Shown here: positions 26,872 to 35,389 of the stretch, one piece after another
Layout: each line of letters opens with the position of its first letter
How positions within the stretch are numbered: position 1 is the first letter of the stretch
Assembly: GCF_024609215.1 (NCBI RefSeq)
Contig: NZ_JANIPD030000001.1
Span: 124,001 to 188,000, forward strand
Origin: Curtanaerobium respiraculi
GTDB lineage: Bacteria > Actinomycetota > Coriobacteriia > Coriobacteriales > Eggerthellaceae
Reading direction: 5' to 3'
Length of the DNA: 64,000 nt
The notes under the pieces: model-generated
What the model saw: only the letters and a program-made list of their open reading frames with translations
Databases searched by the model: none
What the model was told of the DNA's origin: nothing
Translations under genes and position numbers: made by a program

Positions 26872-28197
26872 CTATCTTGCCTCATTTCCAAGCAGATACC
26901 TTTTGATCTTCCCCGTTTCGGTGCGGGGCAGCGGGCCGTGGTGGAACATGACGTCGGTGATCTGCTCGTCCCTCCGCCTTCCCCCGTTTATCTCCTCCAC
27001 CAGAGCCTTTATGCCAGCTTCGATAAGCTGGCCGGGAAGGGGCGTTCCGAGTACGATCGACAACCTTCCGCCGCGCAGCACCATCGCTAAATCCGGAGTG
27101 CCGCATGCCTGGGCGAGCTCTTCCTCCTCTTCGGGAAGGAACACCTTCGTGCCATTCCCGAGCACCAATACCTCTTTCTTCCTGCCGGTCACGTGCAAAT
27201 CGCCGTTTCCGTCCAGATAGCCCAGGTCGCCGGTATGCAACCTTCCTGCGCGAATATCCCCGGCGACTATCTCCCCCGCTTCGCAATACCCTTCCATCAG
27301 GCTGCCGCAGGAAACGGAAATCTCCCCATCGGGCTCGATGCGAATATCGCAACCCGGGCAGGGCGTGTAGGCGACGGGGTCCGGCGACTTCGTATGCAGG
27401 GCGATGCCGCTGGCGGTTTCCGTCAGGCCGTATCCCGCATGCACCTCGATCCCCCGCGATTCGATCGATTCCAGAAGAGTCGGGGGACATGGCGCCGCGC
27501 CGACGACGATCAGGCGCATGTCGGAACCCAGCGCGTTCGCCCGGGCCATGACCTCCAGCATGCGCGGAACCGCGGAAAGAACCGTGGCGTGGAAGAAATC
27601 GGCGTCTTTGAACATCTCGTGCACTCCCCTGCTCAAGGCGACGGCGCTTCCATACGCGAGACCCCAGAGGAGCGAGCACACGAATCCGAACACATGCGAG
27701 AAGGGCAGCAGCGAAAGAAGAACATCCTCGGGGCCCAAACCAGCCAGGGATTGCCCGGCGAAGCACGCGGAGAGCAGCGCCTTGGAGGACAAGACCACTC
27801 CCTTGGAAGCGGAAGTCGTGCCCGATGTGAAGAAAACCGCCCGTCCTTCCGCCTCTGCATCGCCGGAATGCGCATGCGGAATGGCGTGCGGCGACAACTT
27901 GCCTGCGGGCAACGGCCTGTCTTCCGGAATGAGAACGATATCGCTGCCGGCATGCAGGCGGGCGATCGCTTCGACCGCGAATCCAACCGTCTTCGATTCG
28001 CGAAGCGCAACCGGTGCGCTCGGCGAGCCCTCCGCTCGTTCGATCTCAGATGACCGGGCCAGGATCCTCTCTCGATATTCGCGCCTTGAGAGCTGGGATA
28101 CCCGGCCGCCCTCTGCATATAAGAATGCGGGGTCGCAGGCTCGGTCGGTTGCAAAAGAATCCACCAGTTCATGGATGTTTTCGAAGCGTTTCTGCAT
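26872..28197 (-). CDS. AMP-dependent acyl ligase (acyl-ACP/CoA synthetase)
   Basis: This 441-aa ANL-superfamily enzyme is shorter than average but has the core motifs: FFTSGTTSASKG (P-loop), GYGLTETASG, LHTGDLGYLD, TGRKKEVLVLGNG, and the C-terminal PRTETGKIKRYLL with its catalytic lysine. It would activate a carboxylic acid as an adenylate and load it on the pantetheine of the adjacent ACP. The missing length is in the N-terminal domain. It is the first gene of a three-gene acyl operon, and nearby lies the fatty acid isomerase. The acid substrate is unknown. Confidence 0.85.
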   Translation of the reverse strand: MQKRFENIHELVDSFATDRACDPAFLYAEGGRVSQLSRREYRERILARSSEIERAEGSPSAPVALRESKTVGFAVEAIARLHAGSDIVLIPEDRPLPAGKLSPHAIPHAHSGDAEAEGRAVFFTSGTTSASKGVVLSSKALLSACFAGQSLAGLGPEDVLLSLLPFSHVFGFVCSLLWGLAYGSAVALSRGVHEMFKDADFFHATVLSAVPRMLEVMARANALGSDMRLIVVGAAPCPPTLLESIESRGIEVHAGYGLTETASGIALHTKSPDPVAYTPCPGCDIRIEPDGEISVSCGSLMEGYCEAGEIVAGDIRAGRLHTGDLGYLDGNGDLHVTGRKKEVLVLGNGTKVFLPEEEEELAQACGTPDLAMVLRGGRLSIVLGTPLPGQLIEAGIKALVEEINGGRRRDEQITDVMFHHGPLPRTETGKIKRYLLGNEAR

Positions 28198-28476
28198 GCT
28201 TCGATTCTAACACTGCACGGATCGGGCCCGCAGGCTTTCGGAGGCCCGCAGGCTTTCGAGAAGCCGGCAATCCGCGAAGCCGGCGCACCGAGGGTAGGAT
28301 CCCGCCCTCCGATGCGGGAAACGCCCGATAAGCCGGAGCATTCCGGCGGCATATTTGGACACGTGCATCGAATCGTTGCTCTCGTGCGATGATGATATCG
28401 AGATCATCATCGTGCCTATTCGAGCATCCGCGCACCCGCATCCGGCTTCGCGAACCGCCCCAACCACAACCGAACC
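28198..28476. other. Intergenic region with short repeats
   Basis: GGCCCGCAGGCTTTCG occurs twice in tandem (28226-28241 and 28243-28258), followed by two AAGCCGGC repeats. A near-palindrome, ATGATGATATC/GAGATCATCAT, lies at about 28389-28411. No gene is apparent. The promoter of the acyl ligase operon should lie here. Confidence 0.45.
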
Positions 28477-29607
28477 CTAGTCGGTGATATCGGAATCGAG
28501 GGCAGCGTAGAAGGCATACCCGGGAAACGCCCGCCTCATCTGATCCACAGCCGATTCGAGCACGGCATGGCGGTCATCCGCATCGAATCCCACCACCGCA
28601 TCGAACGTTGCGATCCGGGCGCCCTCGTCCACGTACAGGCCGTGCACCTGCAGGATGTTCTCGTCCGCCCGGGCGATCTCGTCCAGGCGCGCACGCATGG
28701 CACCCGCCACCTGCGTCTTGTCGGCGTTGACGGAATACACGCCCACCGTGTGCAGCAAAACGTCGGTCTTCTCGTGGACATCTTTCTGGATACGCCTGGT
28801 CAGCTGATCGATCGCACTCGCAGCCATGCCTTCGGCAACCTCGATGTGCACGCTGCCCATCAGCCTGTCGGGCCCATAATCGTTCAGGATCAGGTCGTAC
28901 GCCCCCAGCACGCCGGGTTCGGATTCCACGACCTCGCGCACCGCACGGGATGTTTCCGCGCTCACGCGTTCCCCCAGGACCTTCCCAATCGCCTCACGCA
29001 GGATATCGACGCCCGCTTTAATGATGAAGATCGAGATGACGGCGCCGAGCCACGCTTCCAGGCTGATGCCGGAGAATATGAAGATGAACGCCGCGGCCAA
29101 CGTGGAGGCGGAGATGACGGAATCCATCGTGGCGTCGGTGCCGCTGGCGACGAGCGAATCGCTTGCATACTCCTCCCCCTTCGACTTGGTGTATCTGCCG
29201 AGGATGATTTTCGCCACGACGGCGACCGCGACAATGGCGAGCGTGATCGCATCGTAGTTGGCGACTTCGGGATCGAGGATGCGGTTCACCGACTCCTGCA
29301 GGCTTTCGAAGCCGGCGAAGAGCACGATCACGCCGATGATGATCGTGGTCATGTACTCGACCCGGCCGAATCCGAACGGATACTTCTTCGTCGGGCGCCG
29401 TCCCGCAAGCTTCGTGCTGACGATGGTGATCACCGAGGAGAACGCATCGGAAAGGTTGTTGACGGCATCGAGTACGATGGCGATAGAGTTGGAAAGCGCG
29501 CCGACCGCCGCCTTGAACGCCGCGAGCAGCACGTTCGCCACGATGCCGACGATGCTGGTGCGGATGATCCCCGTATCGCGCGATCCGATCTGGGCCTTTT
29601 CTTCCAT
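28477..29607 (-). CDS. Cation diffusion facilitator efflux transporter
   Basis: This 376-aa CDF protein has six predicted membrane helices and metal-site motifs LDAVNNLSDAFSS (helix 2) and ASGTDATMDS (helix 5). A C-terminal domain of about 150 residues is longer than in short CDF proteins. CDF proteins exchange protons for Zn, Fe or Mn. The asparagine/aspartate pattern does not settle which metal. Its ATG is 4 bases past the ohrR stop, so it is co-transcribed with the peroxide/thiol regulator and the peroxidase. Metal efflux under oxidative stress would fit. Confidence 0.88.
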   Translation of the reverse strand: MEEKAQIGSRDTGIIRTSIVGIVANVLLAAFKAAVGALSNSIAIVLDAVNNLSDAFSSVITIVSTKLAGRRPTKKYPFGFGRVEYMTTIIIGVIVLFAGFESLQESVNRILDPEVANYDAITLAIVAVAVVAKIILGRYTKSKGEEYASDSLVASGTDATMDSVISASTLAAAFIFIFSGISLEAWLGAVISIFIIKAGVDILREAIGKVLGERVSAETSRAVREVVESEPGVLGAYDLILNDYGPDRLMGSVHIEVAEGMAASAIDQLTRRIQKDVHEKTDVLLHTVGVYSVNADKTQVAGAMRARLDEIARADENILQVHGLYVDEGARIATFDAVVGFDADDRHAVLESAVDQMRRAFPGYAFYAALDSDITD

Positions 29608-29610
29608 GGG

Positions 29611-30048
29611 CTATTCCTCTTCCATGTTGCGCAAAAGCTTGTTCAGCAGGTCCCGCAAGGCAAGCGCGTCCTCCATTTCCAGCGGGACGCATTTCGCCAT
29701 GCTCCCCGGCACCGATAGCGCCCGGCTCCGAAGATCTTTCCCCTCCTGCGTGAGCGAGATGTCCACCCGGCGCTCATCTTCGGTGCTGCGCGTACGCGTC
29801 ACCAGGCCTTTCGCCTCAAGCTTCTTCAGCAGCGGGGTCAGCGTGCCCGAATCGAGATGCAAGCGCTCTCCGAGCTGCTTCACCGATACGTTCTTGTCCT
29901 CCCACAGCACCATCATCGCGATGTACTGCGTATACGTGAGCCCGATCTTATCCAGCAGCGGCCCGTAACGACGCACGATCTCCTTCGATGCCGCGTAGAG
30001 GGGAAAGCAGAGCTGGTTGTCGAGGGCCAGTGGGTTCAGCTGTTGCAT
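29611..30048 (-). CDS. OhrR-type MarR regulator
   Basis: This is a 145-aa MarR winged-helix protein. The N-terminal LDNQLCFPLYAASKEI has the reactive cysteine (Cys14) that senses organic hydroperoxides in OhrR proteins. The helix-turn-helix lies at VSVKQLGERLHLDSGTLTPLLKKLEAKG. It should release DNA on oxidation and derepress its operon. TTGGAGG precedes the ATG. It lies between the peroxidase and the cation exporter. A likely operator is the palindrome at 30700-30711. Confidence 0.85.
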   Translation of the reverse strand: MQQLNPLALDNQLCFPLYAASKEIVRRYGPLLDKIGLTYTQYIAMMVLWEDKNVSVKQLGERLHLDSGTLTPLLKKLEAKGLVTRTRSTEDERRVDISLTQEGKDLRSRALSVPGSMAKCVPLEMEDALALRDLLNKLLRNMEEE

Positions 30049-30101
30049 GGGATCCTCCAAACGTCAGCGGGGCACGAAGTCGCGACCCGCCCGATCGCTT
30101 C

Positions 30102-30644
30102 CTAGAGCAGCGCCTTCACGGCAGCTGCGACGTCTTCCATCTTGGCGGTGGGCTCGAAACGTGCGACGACTTCGCCCTCGCGGTTGATCAGGAATTTGGT
30201 GGAATTCCACTTGATGTACGCCTTGTCCCCGTACTCCTTGTCGACCGACTTCGCGACCTTGTTCATCGCCATCGCCTTCACGCCCTTGCCGAAGCCCTCG
30301 AACAGGAACTTGGTGGCGAGGTCGGCGAACAGGGGCGACGCGGCAGGGCCGTTCACCTCGATCTTCTTGAATTGGGGGAACTCCGTGCCGAATTTCAGCG
30401 TGCAGAATTGGTGGATCTCCTCATCGGTTCCGGGTGCCTGGTTGGCAAACTGGTTGCAGGGGAAGTCGAGGATCTCGAAGCCGTTGGCGCGCTCATCCGC
30501 ATACAGCTTCTCGAGGTCCTCGTATTGGGGGGTGAACCCGCAACCCGTCGCGGTGTTCACGATGAGCAGGACCTTGCCCTCGTATTCCCCCAGGGAAACC
30601 GTGCTGCCGTCCTGCTTTTCAACGTCGAAATCGTAGATGCTCAT
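30102..30644 (-). CDS. Glutathione peroxidase-family peroxidase
   Basis: This 180-aa thioredoxin-fold peroxidase has the catalytic cysteine in TATGCGFTPQYE (Cys35), the glutamine in FPCNQF, and the tryptophan/asparagine in KWNSTKFL. Cysteine rather than selenocysteine is used, and the in-frame TGC is clear. Family members of this type usually take electrons from thioredoxin. The start at 30644 follows GGAG by 6 bases. It is the first gene of the peroxidase-ohrR-cation exporter operon. Confidence 0.93.
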   Translation of the reverse strand: MSIYDFDVEKQDGSTVSLGEYEGKVLLIVNTATGCGFTPQYEDLEKLYADERANGFEILDFPCNQFANQAPGTDEEIHQFCTLKFGTEFPQFKKIEVNGPAASPLFADLATKFLFEGFGKGVKAMAMNKVAKSVDKEYGDKAYIKWNSTKFLINREGEVVARFEPTAKMEDVAAAVKALL

Positions 30645-30694
30645 GTAATTCTCCAATCGGTCTCAAAAATGCGATGGATTTAATATAACACACT

Positions 30695-30711
30695 ATTATA
30701 TTGCATGCAAT
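30695..30711 (-). promoter_or_regulatory. Promoter with OhrR-like operator
   Basis: The minus-strand -10 TATAAT (30700-30695) abuts the perfect palindrome ATTGCATGCAAT (30700-30711), which occupies the spacer. It is the best candidate for the OhrR site. Confidence 0.55.
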
Positions 30712-30842
30712 TTTTTTATTGAAAGAAAGAACTATATGGACAGCGGGTTTTGCAGCTCTCATGCCTTCGTGAATTGAGTTGTGCGAATCGAGTCGTCTCA
30801 AATTGATGCTATACTGTATATCAGCAGAAGGAGAGATCGATT

Positions 30843-31232
30843 ATGCTAGAAGCGAGAACCGAAAAACCACGCTCGACCCAAATGAACGTGCGCATCGACA
30901 TCGAAACCAAGCGCAAAGGCGACGAGGCCCTTGCGGCCATCGGATACTCCCCTTCTGCCGCCGTGCGTGCCATCTGGGAAAAAGCCGCCGCCCACCGCAC
31001 GGATACCGCCTTCCTCCGCCAGCTGTTGGAAGACGAGGCGGCGGAAACCCCCAAGGAGCTCGAAGACCAGCTGCGTCGGCGAGCCGTGGTCGAAAAGGGC
31101 CTTCGAATCATTCCGGAAGCATATGAGCGATTGGGGATCACACCCGCCCTGGATCCGTTCTTCGCGACCGCCGATTGGAAGGACATTCGCGACCGCCTCT
31201 ATGATGAAGAGTTCGAAGAGGAGCGGCAATGA
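30843..31232 (+). CDS. Antitoxin, RelB/DinJ family
   Basis: This is a 129-aa protein. The segment TQMNVRIDIETKRKGDEALAAIGYSPSAAVRAIWEKA is a typical DinJ/RelB ribbon-helix-helix. The long acidic C-terminus (DWKDIRDRLYDEEFEEERQ) would wrap the toxin. AGGAG precedes the ATG, and a TATACT -10 lies at 30820-30825 with a small ATACTGTAT palindrome. It overlaps the toxin start by ATGA. Confidence 0.8.
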   Translation: MLEARTEKPRSTQMNVRIDIETKRKGDEALAAIGYSPSAAVRAIWEKAAAHRTDTAFLRQLLEDEAAETPKELEDQLRRRAVVEKGLRIIPEAYERLGITPALDPFFATADWKDIRDRLYDEEFEEERQ

Positions 31233-31717
31233 GACGATCGGGCCTGTCGTTCCTTATCGACACCAATGTCTGGCTCGACCATTTCTTCGACAACCGTCGT
31301 GATCATGAAGTCGCCACGGCCGCTCTCACGCGCGCCTACGAATTGCAGGTTCCGCTCTTCTACGCCAGTCCAAGCACCAAGGATGTGTTCTACCAGGCGG
31401 CATGGGCGCTGAAACGGGACGCGCGCAACGCGCACGGAACATTGACGGAAGAAGACGCACGCAACGCGACCGAAACCGCATGGAGCGTGGTGGAGAACAT
31501 GGACGAGCTTGCAACCGCGGTCGGATGCGATAGTAGCGATGTGTGGCTCGCGCAGAAATACCGCTGCCTGCACAACGACCTGGAAGACAATCTGATCTTC
31601 GCAGCTGCGAATCGGGCACATGTCACGCAGCTGGTCACCAGCGATGAAAGGCTCATCGAGCACGCGCCCGTCGCGACCCTTACGCCGAAAGACGCGCTCG
31701 CACTGCTCGAACTGTGA
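31229..31717 (+). CDS. PIN-domain toxin
   Basis: This 162-aa protein opens FLIDTNVWLDHFFDN (first PIN acid). CLHNDLEDNLIFAAANRA and LVTSDERLIEHAP carry the remaining acidic residues. It should be an RNA-cleaving toxin neutralised by the preceding antitoxin. It starts with ATGA overlap. DinJ/RelB antitoxins normally pair with YafQ/RelE toxins, so a PIN partner is a mixed module. Confidence 0.8.
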   Translation: MRRSGLSFLIDTNVWLDHFFDNRRDHEVATAALTRAYELQVPLFYASPSTKDVFYQAAWALKRDARNAHGTLTEEDARNATETAWSVVENMDELATAVGCDSSDVWLAQKYRCLHNDLEDNLIFAAANRAHVTQLVTSDERLIEHAPVATLTPKDALALLEL

Positions 31718-32437
31718 GGGGCGATCGGCCCGGAACCTTCGGCATATTCCCTCGTTGCGGTTGCGCCCATTGCGGGGCGGATCGCCTTTGGGCTTCTGTT
31801 CGCGGGAACGTTCGTCATCGCCGCTCCCCTAGTGGGGCTGTTCGGCATGAGCGGGCACGTGGCTCCGCTCCCAGGCGGTCCCCTCGTTGCCGCGCCTTCG
31901 GTGTCCGGCCTCGGCGATGCGGCTACCGCCGGGCTCTTCGGATCAGGAACGGTCCTCGCCGCCGCGGGGTGCGCACTGTTCGCCATCCTCTGGTGCGAAT
32001 ACCTCTCGCGCGTCTCGCTCAGCCGCGCGATGTTCTATCTTGCCATGGATGCGGCGCTCGTCCTGCCCGTCAACGCGCTCATGCTCTGCATGGACGAATT
32101 CGGCTATGCGGTCACGCTGCTGACATGCGTCGCGCTCTCATGGATGGGGCTGCGTCGATGCAACGAGACCCTCCGCGGGCACGACCCCTTCGAACGCCCC
32201 GCCAAACCGGCAGTCGACACCCCCTCGAGGAAAACGATCGTCGCCCTGATGTCTGCCGTGCTCATCTACACGGCATGCACGGTGGTCGTGAAAACGATTC
32301 CCTACGGGCGCCCGATTTACCTGTACGCGACATACATTCTCCTTCCCATGTCCCGCCGTGCAGGGAAAGAGTACGCGCGTCCTTCCGCGCGCTGGAAGGG
32401 GTTAGCACGGTTAAAACCCCCTGTAACCCCGGGTTAA
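31718..32437 (+). pseudogene. Fragment of a multi-helix membrane protein (possible LuxR membrane sensor)
   Basis: The frame that continues directly past the toxin TGA stays open for 239 codons. It encodes several hydrophobic helices (IAFGLLFAGTFVIAAPLVGLFG, then AGCALFAILWCEYLSRVSLS, then MFYLAMDAALVLPVNALMLC). No ATG with a ribosome site is present, and the first usable start is a GTG at 31832. The pattern recalls the N-terminal membrane half of the many Eggerthellaceae LuxR sensors, but the DNA-binding end is absent. It is probably a decayed piece. A genuine small membrane protein from 31832 cannot be excluded. Confidence 0.45.
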
Positions 32438-32471
32438 ACCCCCTCAACGGATGCAGTGCGCCAACAAACGG

Positions 32472-32503
32472 GAAGCGCCGGGGCACAATCGCCTCGGCGC
32501 TTC
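32472..32503 (-). terminator. Hairpin after the P-type ATPase operon
   Basis: GAAGCGCCG (32472-32480) pairs with CGGCGCTTC (32495-32503), and on the minus strand is followed by CCGTTTGTTGG. It is a plausible end for the operon that finishes at 32554. Confidence 0.45.
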
Positions 32504-32553
32504 GAGCTGGGCATCGGCCTCTCCTTCACGATGCCCCGGAAATGTTCAGACCC

Positions 32554-32658
32554 TCAGTTGCGATTGTACCCCGTGTACATGCACAGCACCATGCACACGA
32601 CGGAGGCGTACGCGAAGAAGCGGTGCAGCTTCATGGGCTTGCTGAATTTGTTCCTCAT
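32554..32658 (-). CDS. 34-residue membrane peptide next to P-type ATPase
   Basis: This short gene codes for a 34-aa peptide that starts MRNKFSKPMKLHRFFAY and has one hydrophobic segment (ASVVCMVLCMYTGY). AAGGAA lies 9 bases before the ATG, and the gene begins 16 bases after the ATPase stop. Small proteins of similar pattern, loosely like DUF6219, occur beside heavy-metal ATPases in gut anaerobes. Its place in the operon suggests a regulatory or assembly partner for the pump. Evidence is the site, the codon pattern and the context. Function is unknown. Confidence 0.6.
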   Translation of the reverse strand: MRNKFSKPMKLHRFFAYASVVCMVLCMYTGYNRN

Positions 32659-32674
32659 GGTCGATCGTTCCTTC

Positions 32675-34786
32675 CTATGCTCGGGAATCTTCGGGGAGCA
32701 GCGGGACCGTGTTCGCCGCCGTGATGCCCACCGTGCTGATGTTGTGGGCGAACGCGCCCACCGTCGGGGCGATTACCCCCGCCACGCCCAGCACGATGAG
32801 GGCCGTGTTGAAACCGACGATCAGGCGGTAATCGGCGTTGATCCGCGCCATGAGCGCCGTCGCCAGCCGCCTCATGGTGATCAGCGAATCCAGATGCGCG
32901 TTCTGCACGCTCACATCCGCGACGGCGCGCGCGATATCGCTGGCATCGTTGAGGGCGACGCTCACGTCGGCAGCAGCCAGCGCCGGGGAATCGTTGATGC
33001 CGTCCCCCACCATGATGACCTTGCGGCCGGCGCGCTTCAGCCCCTCGACGTACACCGCCTTGTCTTCCGGCAGGACCTGGGAGCGGTATTCGTCGATGCC
33101 CACCTGCGCGGCGATGGTGCGCGCGCAGATCTCGGAGTCGCCCGTCAGCATGACGACCTTGCCGATGCCCAGCTCGTGCAGGCGCCGTATGGTGCGCGTC
33201 GCCGAGCTGCGGACGGGGTCGGCGATGCACAGCACGCAGCGCAGCGTTTCGTCCACCGCCATGAAGATGGTGCTCGCCGTGGGCGCCTCGCGCTCCAAAC
33301 GCTCGGAAATGCCCTCGGGCTTCTCGATGCCGTTATCGTCGAAGATGAAGTGGGCGCTTCCCAAGAGCACGCGCTTGCCGTCCACCTTGCTGGCGATGCC
33401 GTGCGCCACGATGTACTCGACCTCTTCGTGGTTCTCCTCCGCATGGCGGATGCCGCGATCGATCGCCTCCTGGACCACGGCGCGCGCCAGGCTGTGCGGA
33501 TAGTGCTCTTCCAGGCATGCCGCCGTGCGGAGCAGATCGGCTTCGTCGTCCCCGGCATCGCATACGATGATCTTCTCCACCTTCGGAGCGGCTTCGGTGA
33601 GCGTCCCCGTCTTGTCGAACACGACCACGTCGGCATCGGCCAGCGCCTCGAGGTATTTCCCGCCCTTGATGATGATGCCCCGGTTGCTCGCCTCGCGCAT
33701 GGCGCTCATGACGGCAACCGGCATGGAAAGCTTGATGGCGCAGCTGTAATCGACCATCAGCACGCTCGTCGCCTTCATGATGTTGCGCGTGAGGGCGAGC
33801 ACGGCGAAGAATCCGAGGAAGCTGAACGGCACCAGGCTGTCCGCCAGATGCTCCGCGCGGCTTTGGACCCCCGCTTTCAGCTCCTGGCTCTCCTCCACCA
33901 TGCGCACGATATGGTCGATGCGGCTTGCCCCGGGAAGGGCCTCGGTGCGGATGACCATGTCGCCGTCCTCCGCGACCGTCCCCGCGAACACGGTGCTCCC
34001 TGGGCGCTTGTGGACCAGGGCGCTCTCCCCGGTCATGCTGGCCTCGTTGACCTCGCCTTCGCCTTCCACCACGGTACCGTCGACCGGAAGGCTCGCGCCC
34101 ATGCGCACGCGCAGCAGCTGACCGATCTCCACATCGTCCATGTTCATGGCGAAATCGTTGCCCTCATCGTCGACACCCCAAACGGTCTCGGCGCGCACGA
34201 GCAGGCTCTCCTGCAGGGCGATGCGCGTGCGGGCGTTCACATGCTCTTCCATCAGCTCGGAAATCCTCAGCAGCAGCATCACGGTGGCGGCGCTCTTGAA
34301 ATCGCGCTGGAGCATTGCCGCGGCGATGGCCGTGGCATCGAGGACCTCGATGGTCAGACGCCCGCGCAATAGCTGCGCGAGGCCCTTGGCGATGAAGCGC
34401 GCCGATTGCGCGACCACCCAGGCGACCTGCAGCGGGTAGGGAAGGAACATGCGCCGCGCGTAGCGGCCGGCGAGCATGATCAGCAGGCGGCGGACGAAGC
34501 GGGCGTTTTCCCGCGGCATGTCAAGTTCCGCGCTCCCTTCGGAGCGCGGAAGATCCAGGACCCTGAGTCCATCCATCGTCTGCAGCACGCGGGCTCGCGC
34601 TTCCCCATCGCCCGCCTTGTACATCACCAGGACGCTACCGTTCGTCGAACGGGCTTGCACTTGGAGGACCTGCGGAACTTGGCGCAGCTGCTCGGCGATG
34701 CCGTTCGCCTCCGCGACATCCATGATGCCGCCCCCGCAGCGCAGCCGCAGACGGCCCGGGATATCCTGCTTGATGGTGTAGCGCAT
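32675..34786 (-). CDS. P1B-type metal-transporting ATPase with unusual SCA motif
   Basis: This 703-aa heavy-metal pump has TGES (actuator), DKTGTLTE (phosphorylation site), the HP dipeptide region YPHSLA, and GDGINDSPALAAADVSVAL. The transmembrane metal site is not CPC but DYSCAIKLSMP, as in a subgroup that includes the mycobacterial CtpC class, linked to Mn or Zn rather than Cu. The N-terminal region (about residues 1-90) resembles a degenerate HMA domain without CxxC. The ATG at 34786 follows GGAGGC. Small genes on either side (DUF6110-like and the 34-aa peptide) form one operon with it. The metal is not settled by sequence. Confidence 0.85.
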   Translation of the reverse strand: MRYTIKQDIPGRLRLRCGGGIMDVAEANGIAEQLRQVPQVLQVQARSTNGSVLVMYKAGDGEARARVLQTMDGLRVLDLPRSEGSAELDMPRENARFVRRLLIMLAGRYARRMFLPYPLQVAWVVAQSARFIAKGLAQLLRGRLTIEVLDATAIAAAMLQRDFKSAATVMLLLRISELMEEHVNARTRIALQESLLVRAETVWGVDDEGNDFAMNMDDVEIGQLLRVRMGASLPVDGTVVEGEGEVNEASMTGESALVHKRPGSTVFAGTVAEDGDMVIRTEALPGASRIDHIVRMVEESQELKAGVQSRAEHLADSLVPFSFLGFFAVLALTRNIMKATSVLMVDYSCAIKLSMPVAVMSAMREASNRGIIIKGGKYLEALADADVVVFDKTGTLTEAAPKVEKIIVCDAGDDEADLLRTAACLEEHYPHSLARAVVQEAIDRGIRHAEENHEEVEYIVAHGIASKVDGKRVLLGSAHFIFDDNGIEKPEGISERLEREAPTASTIFMAVDETLRCVLCIADPVRSSATRTIRRLHELGIGKVVMLTGDSEICARTIAAQVGIDEYRSQVLPEDKAVYVEGLKRAGRKVIMVGDGINDSPALAAADVSVALNDASDIARAVADVSVQNAHLDSLITMRRLATALMARINADYRLIVGFNTALIVLGVAGVIAPTVGAFAHNISTVGITAANTVPLLPEDSRA

Positions 34787-34867
34787 CTTGAACTGCCTCC
34801 TAAACGGAGCAGGACGGCACGCCAAGCGCGCACCGTCCCGCTCGATGCCCCTCGAAAACGCGGTGTC

Positions 34868-35188
34868 CTACTCCGCCTTGGCGTCCTTCGCGACGCCGTC
34901 GACCTCGGCGGTGACCTCCGCGCGGATGTCATCCTCCATCGCCGCGAGCCGCTCTTCGACGCCCGCCTGGATGCGGCGCTCGCGCGCACCTTCGGCGCGC
35001 AGGTCCTCCGCATCGTCCATGACGCTCTGGGTGTACTCCTGCACGCGGTCGTTCGCCTTGAGCACGCCGGCCACGCCCTTGACGGCGGTATCGCGGACGC
35101 CCTCCGACTTCGAAGCCGCCTTCAGCACGCACGTTGCCGCCATGCCTCCCACGAACAGGCCCACTCGACCCCAAATATGCAAACCCAT
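34868..35188 (-). CDS. DUF6110-like small protein, ATPase partner
   Basis: This 106-aa protein has an N-terminal hydrophobic helix (GRVGLFVGGMAATCVLKAA) followed by an amphipathic, charged helix rich in Glu/Asp/Ala. Such proteins commonly precede P1B ATPase genes in anaerobes and are listed as DUF6110. I rely on length, helix pattern and position. The ATG at 35188 follows GAGGG. It is the first gene of the pump operon and lies about 80 bases before the ATPase. Confidence 0.6.
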   Translation of the reverse strand: MGLHIWGRVGLFVGGMAATCVLKAASKSEGVRDTAVKGVAGVLKANDRVQEYTQSVMDDAEDLRAEGARERRIQAGVEERLAAMEDDIRAEVTAEVDGVAKDAKAE

Positions 35189-35266
35189 GCCAACCCTCTC
35201 TCTCACACGGCCGAAGCCGCTCTTCGATCTTCACCCATCGAACCTGCCGGGTTCTCCGTTGCATCG

Positions 35267-35296
35267 AGTATTGCATGCCGCCCAAAAACGCTTCAA
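35267..35296 (-). promoter_or_regulatory. Promoter of the P-type ATPase operon
   Basis: The minus strand has TTGAAG (35296-35291), an 18-base spacer and AATACT (35272-35267), about 80 bases ahead of the DUF6110-like gene. No iron operator is seen here, in contrast to neighbouring units. Confidence 0.5.
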
Positions 35297-35389
35297 CTCC
35301 AAAAGGGCGGGCAATAGCCCATTCAGCTGTTTTAGCCTCTCATCTGGGCAAAGATTAGTTCACCCTTCCGAACGGCAACCCCTTCGCGC

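Noticed and set aside
32456-34372. Long plus-strand open frame of 638 codons
   Set aside because: It is antisense to the P1B ATPase, whose motifs are unambiguous. The product is rich in His, Arg and Asp in the way typical of shadows of high-GC genes.
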